64,000 bases of DNA from Rhodococcoides corynebacterioides NBRC 14404 (GTDB lineage Bacteria; Actinomycetota; Actinomycetes; Mycobacteriales; Mycobacteriaceae): NCBI RefSeq assembly GCF_001894765.1, contig NZ_BCWV01000007.1, forward strand, positions 62,001-126,000, read 5' to 3'. Below are positions 47,985-61,299 of the stretch, in pieces; the stretch's first letter is position 1; each line of letters starts with the position of its first letter. Under the pieces are notes generated by a model. The model saw only the letters and a program-made list of their open reading frames with translations. It searched no databases and was not told the origin of the DNA. Position numbers and translations under genes: made by a program.

Positions 47985-50300
47985 GTGGCCACCTTCCTGT
48001 ACCGCATCGGGCGGTTCGCGTATCGACGCAAAGGCATCGTGCTGCCGATCTGGCTCGCCATCCTGGTGCTCGCCGGCGTCGGCGCCGCGACGCTGTCCGG
48101 CCCCACCAGCACGTCCTTCTCCATCCCCGGAACACCGGCACAGCAGGCCCTGGACCTGCAGTCCGAGCGATTCGGCGGAGGCGAGAACCCGCTGACGGCG
48201 GCGTCGGCCCAGTACGTGTTCGAGGCTCCGGCCGGAACCACGCTCGAGAGCCCGGAGGCCACGGCGGCCATCGACGCCACCATCGCGAACATCCGCGGTA
48301 TCGCCGCGGTGAAGGACAGCGCGAAGGTCGACCCGGCCGCCGGTCCCGTGCCCGAGGGTGCGCAGCCGTTGCTGGATCCGGTCGCGGGCAACCAGGCAAT
48401 CGTCGACCAGTACGCGCAGGCGGGGGCGCCGCCGGACGTGGCCGCGGCCGATGCCGCGGCGGTCTCGCCGCTCTCGCCGGACAAGACCGTCGGCATCGTC
48501 ACCGTGCCGATCTCCGGCACGGTCACCGACATCACCGACCAGACCCGCACGGACCTGCAGAACGCCGCTCAGCCCGCGCGGGACGCGGGGTTGACCGTCG
48601 AGATCGGCGGCAGCGCCATGCAGGCGGCGAACCCGCCGGGTGGGACGGCCGAGCTCATCGGCCTGGCCGTCGCGGCCGTCGTGCTCGTGGTGATGTTCGG
48701 ATCCTTCGTCGCCGCCGGGCTGCCGCTCATCACGGCGATCGTCGGGATCGGCGTCACCAGTCTCACCATCACCACCGCGTCGGGCTTCGCGGAACTGACC
48801 CAGTTCACGCCCATCCTCGCCATCATGATCGGCCTGGCCGTCGCGATCGACTACTCCCTGTTCATCGTCGCGCGGTTCAAGAACGAGCTCTCGGAGACCG
48901 ACGATCGCGAAGAGGCCGCCGGGCGCGCGGTGGGAACCGCCGGCAGTGCCGTGGTCTTCGCCGGGACGACGGTCCTCATCGCGCTGGTCGCGCTGCGCGT
49001 GGTCGGCATCCCCTTCCTCTCGCAGATGGGACTCGCAGCCGGCTTCGGCGTGTTCGTCGCGGTGCTCGTGGCGCTGACGATGCTGCCCGCCGTGCTCGGT
49101 CTGTTCGGCCGCAAGGCCTTCGCCGGCAGGATCCGGACCGTGCCGGATCCCGAGCACAGCGACAAGCCGACGAACGGTCTGCGCTGGGTCCGCATCGTGC
49201 TGAAGCGACCGGCGATCGTGCTGGTCCTGGGTGTGATCGTGCTCGGCGTCATCGCCGGCCCCATGACGTCGCTGCGACTGGCGCTGCCGTCCGTCGCCAC
49301 GGCGGAGCCGGGCACCCCGGCCCGCGAGGCGTACGACCTGATCGACAAGGGGTTCGGCCCGGGCCGCAACGGTCAGTTGCTCATGGTGGTCGACGGCAGC
49401 GCGGTGCCGGAAGCCGATCGCACCGCGGCCTTCGCGGCCGTCGTCGACCGGGCGTCGTCGGAGCCCGACGTCGCCAACGCGCAGCAGGCCGGTCTGAACC
49501 CGGCCGGCGACACCGCGCTGGTGTCGGTCACCCCGAAGAGTTCGCCCATCAGCGAGGACACGCAGAATCTCGTCACCGCCCTGCGCGGCGCCGAGGGTGA
49601 CCTGGAGTCGCAGTACGGCGTGACCTACGGCGTCACCGGACAGACCGCGCTCGAGATCGACGTCTCGGAGCGGCTGCAGGATGCGCTGGTGCCCTACCTC
49701 GCCGTCGTGGTCGGCCTGGCGTTCCTGCTGCTCATGGTGGTCTTCCGCTCGATCCTGGTGCCCCTCACCGCGACGCTCGGCTTCCTGCTCAGCGTGCTCG
49801 CGACCTTCGGCGCCACGGTGTTCCTGTTCCAGGAAGGCGGACTGGGCCTGGTGTCCAACCCGCAGCCGATCGTCAGCTTCATGCCGATCTTCCTCATCGG
49901 TGTGGTGTTCGGTCTGGCGATGGACTACCAGGTGTTCCTGGTCTCGCGGATGCGGGAGGCCTACGTGCACGGTGCCGACGCGAGCGAGGCCATCGTGACC
50001 GGCTTCAAGTACGGAGCGCGCGTCGTCGCGGCCGCCGCGGTCATCATGATCTCCGTGTTCGCGGCGTTCATGCTCGAACCGGACGCGTTCATCAAATCCA
50101 TCGGCTTCGCCCTGGCCGCGGCCGTCTTCTTCGACGCCTTCGTGGTGCGGATGGTCCTCATCCCGGCGGTCATGGCGCTGCTGGGCGACAAGGCGTGGTA
50201 CCTGCCGCGCTGGCTCGACCGTATCCTGCCCAACGTCGACATCGAGGGCGAGAAGTTGGTGCGCACGGTGGAACGAGAGAAGGAACAGGTGACAGGCTGA
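47985..50300 (+). CDS. MMPL/RND-family transporter
   Basis: 771 residues from GTG giving VATFLYRIGRFAYRRKGIVL. Two MMPL repeats, each with one TM helix, an extracytoplasmic domain and a five-helix bundle: first bundle near ELIGLAVAAVVLVVMFGSFV and AIMIGLAVAIDYSLFIVARF, second near PYLAVVVGLAFLLLMVVFRS and IFLIGVVFGLAMDYQVFLVS. The conserved G-x-x-x-D-Y motifs (AIDYSLF, AMDYQVF) carry the proton-relay Asp-Tyr pair. Such pumps export lipids or drugs using proton motive force. Cargo unknown. Followed 4 bp later by the ABC pair. Confidence 0.92.
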   Translation: MATFLYRIGRFAYRRKGIVLPIWLAILVLAGVGAATLSGPTSTSFSIPGTPAQQALDLQSERFGGGENPLTAASAQYVFEAPAGTTLESPEATAAIDATIANIRGIAAVKDSAKVDPAAGPVPEGAQPLLDPVAGNQAIVDQYAQAGAPPDVAAADAAAVSPLSPDKTVGIVTVPISGTVTDITDQTRTDLQNAAQPARDAGLTVEIGGSAMQAANPPGGTAELIGLAVAAVVLVVMFGSFVAAGLPLITAIVGIGVTSLTITTASGFAELTQFTPILAIMIGLAVAIDYSLFIVARFKNELSETDDREEAAGRAVGTAGSAVVFAGTTVLIALVALRVVGIPFLSQMGLAAGFGVFVAVLVALTMLPAVLGLFGRKAFAGRIRTVPDPEHSDKPTNGLRWVRIVLKRPAIVLVLGVIVLGVIAGPMTSLRLALPSVATAEPGTPAREAYDLIDKGFGPGRNGQLLMVVDGSAVPEADRTAAFAAVVDRASSEPDVANAQQAGLNPAGDTALVSVTPKSSPISEDTQNLVTALRGAEGDLESQYGVTYGVTGQTALEIDVSERLQDALVPYLAVVVGLAFLLLMVVFRSILVPLTATLGFLLSVLATFGATVFLFQEGGLGLVSNPQPIVSFMPIFLIGVVFGLAMDYQVFLVSRMREAYVHGADASEAIVTGFKYGARVVAAAAVIMISVFAAFMLEPDAFIKSIGFALAAAVFFDAFVVRMVLIPAVMALLGDKAWYLPRWLDRILPNVDIEGEKLVRTVEREKEQVTG

Positions 50301-50304
50301 TGCC

Positions 50305-52034
50305 GTGCTGATCCCGCTGCTCCGTCGCTACCTCGCGCCGTACCGACGGCTCCTGCTCGGCGTGGTGGTGCTGCAGTTCGTCGCCACCGCCGCCTCGCTG
50401 TACCTGCCGCGCCTGAACGCCGACATCATCGACAACGGCGTGACGCTGGGCGACACCGGCTACATCCTGTCGACCGGGTCGATCATGTTGGCGGTCTCGG
50501 CCGTGCAGATCGCCTGCTCGATCGGTGGCGTGTACTGCGGCGCGCAGGCAGCGATGGCAGCGGGACGAGACCTGCGCGGTGCGCTGCTCGATCGCGTGGG
50601 CACGTTCTCCGCGCGCGAGGTCGGCACGTTCGGTGCGCCGTCGCTCATCACCCGGAACACCAACGACGTGCAGCAGGTGCAGATGCTCGTGCTCGCCGGC
50701 TGCACCATCCTGGTGATGGCCCCAATCATGTGCGTCGGCGGCATCGTCATGGCGCTGCGCGAGGATCTCGGGCTGTCCTGGCTGCTCGGCGTCGCCGTGC
50801 CCGCGCTGGCCATCGCGATGGGCATCGTCGTGGCGCGCATGATCCCGGCGTTCAAGGTCATGCAGAAACGGATCGACTCGGTCAATCGCATTCTGCGCGA
50901 ACAGATCACGGGTATCCGGGTGGTCCGTGCGTTCGTCCGCGAACCGTACGAGATCCGGCGCTTCGACGAGGCGAACACCGCGCTCACCGCGACCGCTCTG
51001 CAGGTCGGGCGGTTGATGGCCCTGATGTTCCCCATCGTGATGCTCATCTCCAACCTCACCAGCGTGGCCGTCATCTGGTTCGGCGGGCAGGCCGTCGACG
51101 ACGGCCGAATGCAGATCGGCTCGCTCACGGCGCTGCTGAGCTACATGATGCAGATCCTGATGTCGGTCATCATGGCGTCCTTCATCGCGATGATGATTCC
51201 CCGCGCCGGTGTCTGCGCCGAGCGCATCTCGGAGGTGCTCGCGACGTCGTCCTCGGTGGTGCCCGCCGCGAACCCGCGTCCGTTCGCCGCCTCTCCCTCC
51301 ACCGTCGAGTTCGTCGGCGCCGGATTCTCCTACCCGGCAGCGGAATCGCCCGTGCTGTGCGACGTGTCGTTCCGCGCCGGCCCCGGAACGACGACGGCGA
51401 TCGTCGGCAGCACCGGGTCCGGCAAGTCGACGCTGATCAACCTGGTGCCCCGCCTGATCGACGCGACGGCGGGTGTCGTCCGCGTCGGCGGAACCGACGT
51501 GCGCGATCTCGATCCCGCCGTGCTGCGGGCCGAGATCGGTCTGGTGCCGCAGCGTCCGTATCTGTTCTCGGGCACGGTGGCGTCGAACCTGCGCTACGGC
51601 AAGGAGGATGCGACGGAGGCCGAGATGTGGGAAGCACTCGAGGTGGCGCAGGCGGCCGACTTCGTCCGGGCCATGCCCGACGGACTCGACACTCCGATCG
51701 CGCAGGGGGGAACCACGGTGTCGGGCGGCCAGCGCCAACGCCTCGCCATCGCCCGCGCGGTCGTCCGCCGGCCCGCCGTCTACGTCTTCGACGACGCGTT
51801 CTCCGCTCTCGACCTCACCACCGATGCCCGCCTGCGAGCGGCACTGGCGCCGATTACCCGTGAGTCGTGCTTTCTGGTGGTGGCCCAACGCATCTCGACC
51901 GTGCGCGACGCCGACCGAATCGTCGTGCTCGACGACGGCCGGATGGTCGGGACCGGTACGCACGACGAGCTGCTCGAGACCTGTCCGACCTATGCGGAGA
52001 TCGTCGATTCGCAGCGCAGCGCGGCAGGTGTGTC

Positions 52035-52038
<4 letters not shown>
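50305..52038 (+). CDS. ABC transporter half, permease-ATPase fusion (first of pair)
   Basis: 577 residues from GTG giving VLIPLLRRYLAPYRRLLLGV. Six-TM exporter domain, then the nucleotide-binding domain: Walker A GSTGSGKSTLINLVPR, Q-loop LVPQRPYLFSGTVASNLRYG, signature VSGGQRQRLAIARAVVRRPA, Walker B VYVFDDAFSALDLTTDARLR and H-loop VAQRISTV. Walker B has Asp where the catalytic Glu is expected (FDDA), so this is the degenerate site of a heterodimer. Overlaps the next gene by four bases. Confidence 0.93.
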
Positions 52039-55183
<3,145 letters not shown>

Positions 55184-55218
55184 GACCCCCGCGCGTCCGA
55201 CGGGGACGCGCAGGGGTC
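55184..55218. terminator. terminator hairpin after tgt
   Basis: GACCCC...CGCGTCC pairs with GGACGCG...GGGGTC around GACG; lies between convergent tgt and the transporter gene. Confidence 0.7.
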
Positions 55219-55226
55219 CTCGGGGG

Positions 55227-55964
55227 TCAGGCGTACGTCGGTTCGCGCTTCTTGATGTAGCCGATCACGGCGTAGGTGACGGGCAGCACGATCACCTCGA
55301 CCAGCGTCTTCCACAGGAAGCCCACAACGACGTAGTTGACGAAGTCGGCCCACGTCGAGATGCCGATGACGCCGGCGGCGATGGCGCAGAAGATCAGGGT
55401 GTCGAAGAACTCGCCGACCACGGTGGAGCCGATCAGACGCGCCCAGAGATGCTTCTCCTTGGTGCGTTCCTTGATCTTCACCAGCACGACGGCGTTGAGC
55501 AGTTGGCCGACGACGAAGCCGGCGAGCCCGGCGAGAACCAGCCGCGGCACGACGCCGACCACGGTCTCGAGGGCCGCCTGGTTCTCGTAGAAGGAGGCGG
55601 CGGGCAGCTCGATGGCCACCCAGAAGCAGACGGACATCAGTAGCAGCGAGCCGAAGCCGAGGTAGATGGCGCGGCGCGCGGCCCTCAGGCCGTACACCTC
55701 GGACAGCACGTCGCCCAGGATGTAGGCCAGCGGGAACAGGAAGAACGCGCCGTCGGTGTTGATGGGCAGGATCTGGAGAGGTCCGAGGGTGAGGTCGGAC
55801 GAGCCGAAGAAGGCGACACCCTTGCTGGCGGCCACGTTCGAGATCAGCAGCGTCGCGACGAAGAGCGCGACGATCGTCGGGTAGTACCCGCGGCTGACAT
55901 GGGCGAACGCGACCTGCCCAGACTTGGTGTCACCGTCGTTGTCGGTGGTGTCGGTAGCAGTCAC
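55227..55964 (-). CDS. queuosine precursor transporter (YhhQ/VUT family)
   Basis: 245 residues from GTG giving VTATDTTDNDGDTKSGQVAF. Six TM helices with family motifs: ALFVATLLISNVAASKGVAF, TDGAFFLFPLAYILGDVLSEVYG, AFVVGQLLNAVVLVKIKERT-like segment near GFVVGQLLNAVVLVKI, WARLIGSTVVGEFFDTLIFC and KTLVEVIVLPVTYAVIGYIK. YhhQ imports preQ0/preQ1 or queuine. It is convergent with tgt. Confidence 0.92.
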   Translation of the reverse strand: MTATDTTDNDGDTKSGQVAFAHVSRGYYPTIVALFVATLLISNVAASKGVAFFGSSDLTLGPLQILPINTDGAFFLFPLAYILGDVLSEVYGLRAARRAIYLGFGSLLLMSVCFWVAIELPAASFYENQAALETVVGVVPRLVLAGLAGFVVGQLLNAVVLVKIKERTKEKHLWARLIGSTVVGEFFDTLIFCAIAAGVIGISTWADFVNYVVVGFLWKTLVEVIVLPVTYAVIGYIKKREPTYA

Positions 55965-56052
55965 CCGTCGATCCAAGCACCGAGACGACGACGGGCGCGA
56001 ATCCCGGGAGGGGATGCGCGCCCGTCGTGTGGTCGTGCGGTGTCGGGGCGGA

Positions 56053-56682
56053 CTAGGTTTCGACCACCTGCGTGCCGCCGGCGAACTCGTCGTGCTTGCC
56101 CTGCTTGGTGGGGCTCGAGTTGATGGTCACCGCGATGACGATGTACGCGATGAACGCGAGCAGCCCGCCGATGAAGGGGATGATCGTCAGCAGCATGAAG
56201 GCGTTCCGAATGGCGGACTGCTGCAGCGTGATCGTCCCTCCGCCGGGTCCGCGCACCGAGAGGCCGAGAAACTTCTTGCCCAGAGTCGCCCCCTGCGTGA
56301 CCTCCATCGCCACGAAGTAGACGAAGAGAAGGAGGCCGGAGAACAGGCCCGTCACCAGGATGCTGTTCTCGTTACCGGTGAGGAAGGACAGCACCGCGGC
56401 GACGATGCCGACGATGATGCCGTCGATCAGACGCGCTCCGAACCGTCGACCCAGGGTGCCCGGGCGTGCGCCGCCGGGGCCCGGGTTCTGGAACTGCGGC
56501 GGCGTGGGGTACCCGCCGCCCTGGTACGGCTGCTGCGGGGGCGGGTAGTTGCCCTGCGGGGGCGGGTAGTTGCCCTGCGGGGGCGGGTAGTTGCCCTGCG
56601 GGGGCGGGTAGTTGCCCTGCGGCGGGGGATAGCCACCGGGGTTCTGCGGATCCTTGCCGGGGTCGAAACCGCCACTGGTCAT
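56053..56682 (-). CDS. RDD-family membrane protein with Pro/Gln repeat tail
   Basis: 209 residues from ATG giving MTSGGFDPGKDPQNPGGYPP. The N-terminal 75 residues are disordered and contain tandem NYPPPQG repeats. The RDD domain follows: GTLGRRFGARLIDGIIVGIV (the R-x-x-A-x-x-I-D motif), FVYFVAMEVTQGATLGKKFL and IRNAFMLLTIIPFIGGLLAF. RDD proteins are small envelope proteins, some linked to ion or compatible-solute handling; role unknown here. Confidence 0.88.
   Translation of the reverse strand: MTSGGFDPGKDPQNPGGYPPPQGNYPPPQGNYPPPQGNYPPPQGNYPPPQQPYQGGGYPTPPQFQNPGPGGARPGTLGRRFGARLIDGIIVGIVAAVLSFLTGNENSILVTGLFSGLLLFVYFVAMEVTQGATLGKKFLGLSVRGPGGGTITLQQSAIRNAFMLLTIIPFIGGLLAFIAYIVIAVTINSSPTKQGKHDEFAGGTQVVET
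56533..56616. repeat. four tandem 21-bp repeats encoding NYPPPQG
   Basis: Four identical 21-base units beginning CTGCGGGGGCGGGTAGTTGC, in frame with the RDD protein, followed by a diverged fifth. Likely to vary in copy number by slippage. Confidence 0.9.
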
Positions 56683-56802
56683 CGCTGCCTACCTCGTCGC
56701 TGGGGGTCGCTGGGGGTCGCTGGGGTGGGAAATGCCTGTTGTTCCCGCTCACAATAGGGCGACCTCGTCCCTGGTGTCAGGTGTGACGCACAGTCGAGAC
56801 CT

Positions 56803-57696
56803 CTAGGCGTCGTGGCCGAGCACGTACCACGGCTCCCGCGGCAGCAGGTCGGGCTGCCACCGGGTTACGAGATCGCCCACCGTGCGGCAGCCCGGCGCCC
56901 CGATGGATGCCGCGATCTCGGCCAGTACGTCGTCCGCGGACTCGCCCGCGTCCAGTCGATCACGCAGCGTGACGGCGCCGTCCCGCTTGGCCAGGCGCGT
57001 ACCTGTCGGCCCGAGGGCGAGGGGAACGTGGACGTACTCGGGAACGGGCAGGCCCAACAGGCCCGCGAGATACGCCTGACGCGGCGACGACGACAGCAGG
57101 TCGTCGCCGCGAACGATCTGATCGACACCCTGGAACGCGTCGTCGACGACCACGGCGAGGTTGTAGGCCGGCACGCCGTCGGTCCGCCGCAGCACCAAGT
57201 CGTCGACGACGCCCGTGTGGTCGCCGAGCAGGACGTCGTGGACCGTCGCGGTGGTGACGTCGGCCCGCAGGCGCAGCGCCGCGCGTCGGCCCGCACGTCG
57301 GCGCTCGTCGCGTTCCGCGTCCGTCAGATTCCGGCAGGTGCCGGGGTACGCGCCCTGCGGCGCGTGCGGAGCCGACGCCGCCTGCTGGATCTCTCGACGG
57401 GTGCAGAAGCACTCGTAGACGCGGCCGGCGGACCGGAGGGTGTCGATCGCGTGGTCGTACGCGTCCCGGCGCGACGACTGGGTCAGGACGGGCCCGTCGG
57501 GGTCGAGTCCGAGGGCCGCGAGGTCGGCCAGCTGGCGCTCCGCCGATCCCTCGCGCACCCGATCGAGGTCCTCCATCCGGATCAGGAACGCGCGGTCGCT
57601 CCGCCGTGCGAACAGCCACGCCAGCACCGCGGTCCGCAGATTGCCGAGGTGCAGATCGCCCGACGGGCTGGGCGCGAACCGGCCCGCACCCGTCAC
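56803..57696 (-). CDS. gluQ: glutamyl-Q tRNA(Asp) synthetase
   Basis: 297 residues from GTG giving VTGAGRFAPSPSGDLHLGNL. Truncated class I GluRS without anticodon domain: RFAPSPSGDLHLGNLRTAVL (HIGH variant), RMEDLDRVREGS, YPGTCRNLTDAERDERRRAG with one of the zinc ligands (CFCTRREI upstream gives others), and LAKRDGAVTLRD (KMSKS region). GluQRS glutamylates the queuosine base of tRNA-Asp, so it acts after Tgt, encoded 3 kb away. Its start overlaps the LysR stop. Confidence 0.94.
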   Translation of the reverse strand: MTGAGRFAPSPSGDLHLGNLRTAVLAWLFARRSDRAFLIRMEDLDRVREGSAERQLADLAALGLDPDGPVLTQSSRRDAYDHAIDTLRSAGRVYECFCTRREIQQAASAPHAPQGAYPGTCRNLTDAERDERRRAGRRAALRLRADVTTATVHDVLLGDHTGVVDDLVLRRTDGVPAYNLAVVVDDAFQGVDQIVRGDDLLSSSPRQAYLAGLLGLPVPEYVHVPLALGPTGTRLAKRDGAVTLRDRLDAGESADDVLAEIAASIGAPGCRTVGDLVTRWQPDLLPREPWYVLGHDA

Positions 57697-58631
57697 CGCG
57701 CCGCCCCGGCGCGGCCTTGAAGCTCGTCGGCGCGCGCGAGTGCCTGCGCCCGGATCGCGTCGACGACGGCGGCCACCTCCGGACGTCGCAACGTGTCGGT
57801 CCGGGCCACCAGCCAGTACGCCAGAGTGACGGTGACGTCGTCGGGAAGAACGCGGATCAGGTCGTCGTGCCGGTCCGCCATGAAGCAGGGGAGCAGTCCG
57901 ATGCCCGCGTGGGCGCGAGTGGCTTCGACGTGGACGAAGACGTTGGTCGAGCTGACGGATCCCGCCATCGCGGGCAGTCGGACCCCGGTGCCGACGCCGG
58001 TATGGGCGAGGTCGAGGTCGTCGACCCGCAACATGGAGTCGACGAAGTAGACCAGGGGATGCGCCTCAAGGTCGGTCCGGTCGGCCGGTGTGCCGTGGCG
58101 GTCGAGGTAGTCGCGGGTCGCGTAGAGCCCGAGGCAGTACTCGGCCACTCGGATGGCCTCCGCCCGGTGCACGCGCGGCTGCCCGACCACGACCTCGATG
58201 TCCATGCCCGACCGCGCCTCCGACGCTCGACGGGTGGCCGCGATCAGTTCCACCGAGACGGCCGGGTGTCGCCGTCGGACCTCCACTGCGGCGGGTGCGG
58301 CGATGTAGGCGCTGAACCCGTCGGTCGCGGAGATGCGGACGACGCCGCCGAGGGGAGCGCCGTCGGGGTCGACCAATCCGCGCACCACGCCGTCGACGTG
58401 CTCTGCGGCGTCGAGCGCCCGCCGACCGAGGGCGGTCAGTTCCCACCCGCCGGACGTCTTCACCAGCACCCGGCCGCCCAGGGCGCGCTCGAGCGAGGCG
58501 ATGCGTCGCGAGACGGTGGTGTGGTTGACGCCGAGCGTGTCCGCCGCCGTCGTGAACCGTCCGCTGCGGCCAACGGCCAGCAGTACGAGGAGGTCGTCGG
58601 CGCTGGGGAGCGACCGACCGATCGGGAACAT
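57693..58631 (-). CDS. LysR-family transcriptional regulator
   Basis: 312 residues from ATG giving MFPIGRSLPSADDLLVLLAV. HTH: LLVLLAVGRSGRFTTAADTLGVNHTTVSRRIASLERALGGRVLVK. The substrate domain starts GGVVRISATDGFSAYIAAPA. It is divergent from the MHS-type transporter gene (145 bp apart), so it probably controls that gene; its stop overlaps gluQ by four bases. Confidence 0.88.
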   Translation of the reverse strand: MFPIGRSLPSADDLLVLLAVGRSGRFTTAADTLGVNHTTVSRRIASLERALGGRVLVKTSGGWELTALGRRALDAAEHVDGVVRGLVDPDGAPLGGVVRISATDGFSAYIAAPAAVEVRRRHPAVSVELIAATRRASEARSGMDIEVVVGQPRVHRAEAIRVAEYCLGLYATRDYLDRHGTPADRTDLEAHPLVYFVDSMLRVDDLDLAHTGVGTGVRLPAMAGSVSSTNVFVHVEATRAHAGIGLLPCFMADRHDDLIRVLPDDVTVTLAYWLVARTDTLRRPEVAAVVDAIRAQALARADELQGRAGAAR

Positions 58632-58776
58632 GTGTGCATCTTTGCAGGCTCGTCGTGCGGGAGCGTCCATTGTGGAGCGGGCGCACGACCGCCGATACTC
58701 GGCACGTGTGCTCCTGGTCACAGGAGCCGGCGACAGCGGACTCCGGTCACGGGGTCCATCAGGCGAGGAGTGGGAC

Positions 58777-60156
58777 ATGTCGGTTGCCGACAGGGTCGAC
58801 CGCGACGAGGAACCGTCGGGTCTGAAGAAGGTGGTCGCCGCATCCATGGCGGGCACCGTGGTCGAGTGGTACGAGTTCTTCCTCTACGGCACGGCAGCGA
58901 CTCTGGTCTTCAGCAAGATCATGTTCGCCGAGGGCACGAGCGAGCTCGACGCCATCCTGGCCGCGTTCGTCACCTACGCCGTGGGCTTCGTCGCCCGCCC
59001 GCTCGGCGGCATCGTCTTCGGCCACTTCGGCGACAAGTACGGCCGCAAGAAGCTGCTGCAGTTCTCCCTGGTGCTGGTCGGCAGCGCGACGTTCCTCATG
59101 GGCTGTCTGCCGACGTTCGATCAGATCGGCTACTGGGCTCCCGCACTGCTCGTCGCGCTGCGCTTCATCCAGGGCTTCGCGGTCGGCGGTGAGTGGGGCG
59201 GTGCCGTGCTGCTCGTCGCCGAGCACAGCCCCAACGCGCGTCGTGGTTTCTGGGCCAGCTGGCCGCAGGCGGGCGTGCCCGGCGGCAACCTGCTCGCGAC
59301 CGTCGTGCTGCTGGTGCTCACCACCACGCTCCCCGAGGATCAGTTCCTCTCCTGGGGTTGGCGCGTGGCGTTCTGGCTGTCCGCCGTGATCGTCTTCGTC
59401 GGCTACTACATCCGCACCAAGGTCACCGACGCCCCGATCTTCCTCGAGGCCCAGAAGCAGACCGAGATCATCAAGGCGGCGTCCTACGGCGTGTTCGAGG
59501 TGGTCAGGCGGTACCCGCGCGGCGTCTTCACCGCGATGGGGCTGCGCTTCGGCGAGAACGTCATGTACTACCTGGTGGTCACCTTCTCCATCACCTACCT
59601 CAAGGTCGAGGTGGGGACGGACACCAGCACCATCCTGTGGTGGATGCTCGCCGCGCACGCCGTTCACTTCGCCGTCATCCCGATGGTCGGCCAGCTCGCG
59701 GACACGGTCGGACGTCGTCCGGTGTACCTGGTCGGTGCCGTCACCACGGCGTCGTGGGGCTTCTTCGCCTTCCCGATGATGAACAGCGGTCACAACGTGG
59801 TCATCATGCTGGCCATCATCATCGGCCTGGTGTTCCACGCATTCATGTACGCGACGCAGCCGGCGATCATGTCCGAGATGTTCCCGACGCGGATGCGCTA
59901 CTCCGGTGTGTCCCTGGGCTACCAGGTGACCTCGATCGTCGCCGGGTCGCTCGCGCCGATCATCGCGGTCAAGCTGCTCGACGTCTACGGGTCCTCGGTG
60001 CCCATCGCCTGGTACCTCTTCGCGTCCGCGGCCATCACGTTCGTCGCGGTCATCGTGGCGCGGGAGACGCGCGGGATCGCGCTCGAGTCCATCGACGTCG
60101 CCGACGCCAAGACCCTCGCCACCGAGGCCGAGTTGGCCAAGGTCGGTCTGAAGTAG
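58777..60156 (+). CDS. MFS metabolite:H+ symporter (MHS family)
   Basis: 459 residues from ATG with GCGAGGAG upstream. Signatures: AASMAGTVVEWYEFFLYGTA, GFVARPLGGIVFGHFGDKYGRKK, RFIQGFAVGGEWGGAVLLVA, and second-half loop QLADTVGRRPVYLVGA. MHS proteins import shikimate, citrate, alpha-ketoglutarate, proline or betaine with protons. The nearest experimental relatives are ShiA-like, but the substrate cannot be fixed. A long hairpin terminator follows. Confidence 0.92.
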   Translation: MSVADRVDRDEEPSGLKKVVAASMAGTVVEWYEFFLYGTAATLVFSKIMFAEGTSELDAILAAFVTYAVGFVARPLGGIVFGHFGDKYGRKKLLQFSLVLVGSATFLMGCLPTFDQIGYWAPALLVALRFIQGFAVGGEWGGAVLLVAEHSPNARRGFWASWPQAGVPGGNLLATVVLLVLTTTLPEDQFLSWGWRVAFWLSAVIVFVGYYIRTKVTDAPIFLEAQKQTEIIKAASYGVFEVVRRYPRGVFTAMGLRFGENVMYYLVVTFSITYLKVEVGTDTSTILWWMLAAHAVHFAVIPMVGQLADTVGRRPVYLVGAVTTASWGFFAFPMMNSGHNVVIMLAIIIGLVFHAFMYATQPAIMSEMFPTRMRYSGVSLGYQVTSIVAGSLAPIIAVKLLDVYGSSVPIAWYLFASAAITFVAVIVARETRGIALESIDVADAKTLATEAELAKVGLK

Positions 60157-60170
60157 GTCGCCGCGGAACT

Positions 60171-60212
60171 GACGGCGGGCCCGCACCGGAACATCGGTGC
60201 GGGCCCGCCGTC
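60171..60212. terminator. strong hairpin terminator between convergent genes
   Basis: 18-bp perfect stem (60171-60188 with 60195-60212) and six-base loop, followed by GTTCTGTG; serves the transporter and the convergent hydrolase. Confidence 0.88.
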
Positions 60213-60233
60213 GTTCTGTGTGAGGCGTGTCGG

Positions 60234-61142
60234 TCAGGCGCCGGTGTCGGCGGCGACCAGGTCCGGTCGCGGGGATCCCGCCGTCTCCGCCATGAACTCC
60301 TCGAACACGCGGTGGAAGCGGTCCGGGTAGTCCAGATGCGGGAAATGCCCGGCGCGCGGGAAGATCTCGACGCGTCCGGTGGGGAGCTCCGCGCGGGCGT
60401 TGTCGGTGTGCGAGAGCGGGATGATGGTGTCCCGCTCGCCCCAGACGAGCATCGCGTCGATGGTGGGGAAGCTCGCGAAGTGCGGAGTGGCGCACACGGT
60501 CTGGCCGTGGAAGCCGATCACGGACCGGGCCGTCGCCAGGAACGCGCGGCGGGTTCCGCGGTCCTCGATGCTGCCGAACGCGTCCCAGGCCTCCGCGGCG
60601 CTGGGGCTCATCACCGGCAGGCCCAGTTTGTCGAGGCCGCTCAGCGCGCGGTCGGTGATGCCGCGCAGCGCCCGGTTGACCATGAACGGCAGGACCAGCT
60701 CACTGCCGGGGAGCGTTGCCGCCCGCAGCAGCGGACTGACCTCGGGACCGAGGCCGCCACTGGCCACCAGGACCATGCGCTCCACCAGTTCCGGGAAGAG
60801 ATACAGCGTCTGCATCGCGATGCCACCGCCCAGCGAGTGCCCGACGAACGTGGCCGACTCGATGTCCAGCGACCGCAGGAGGTCTCGCACCGTCGCCGCA
60901 TGGGCGCTGATCGAGTAGTCGCCCGCGGGCTTGTCGGACTCGCCGTGTCCGAGCAGATCGGGCGCGATGACGCGGTAGTGCTGCGACAGCCTCTCCACCT
61001 GGGGCGCCCAGTTGCGGTGGTTGCCCAGCAGCCCGTGGATCAGCACGACCACGGGGCCCGAGCCCACGTCGAGATAGCGCAGCGCGTCGCCGTGGACGAC
61101 GAGCGTGTGCATCGTCGGATGCGCGGCTTCGAATTCCGCCAT
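60234..61142 (-). CDS. alpha/beta-fold hydrolase
   Basis: 302 residues from ATG giving MAEFEAAHPTMHTLVVHGDA. Oxyanion motif VVVLIHGLLGNHRNW, PDLLGHGESDKPAGDYSISA, nucleophile FVGHSLGGGIAMQTLYLFPE, Asp in LVWGERDTIIPLSH and His in PRAGHFPHLDYPDRF. A full catalytic triad is present. Similar to mycobacterial esterase/epoxide-hydrolase-like proteins; substrate unknown. Confidence 0.88.
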   Translation of the reverse strand: MAEFEAAHPTMHTLVVHGDALRYLDVGSGPVVVLIHGLLGNHRNWAPQVERLSQHYRVIAPDLLGHGESDKPAGDYSISAHAATVRDLLRSLDIESATFVGHSLGGGIAMQTLYLFPELVERMVLVASGGLGPEVSPLLRAATLPGSELVLPFMVNRALRGITDRALSGLDKLGLPVMSPSAAEAWDAFGSIEDRGTRRAFLATARSVIGFHGQTVCATPHFASFPTIDAMLVWGERDTIIPLSHTDNARAELPTGRVEIFPRAGHFPHLDYPDRFHRVFEEFMAETAGSPRPDLVAADTGA

Positions 61143-61299
61143 GAGTGTCCCTCCGTAGATCTTCCCTCAGTGTGCCCCGGCGGAGCGGTTCGGAGGGCGT
61201 TCCGGGGAAACGAGAAGTCCGACATTCCCGGGGGCAGAGCGTCATGGATCACAAGGCGTTTGCGACGCGAACGAATCGTCGCGTCGGGATCGGCGCAGG

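Noticed and set aside
47292..49970. 892-codon minus-strand frame opposite the MMPL gene
   Set aside because: His/Arg/Gly-rich shadow translation without domains; the plus-strand transporter accounts for the sequence.
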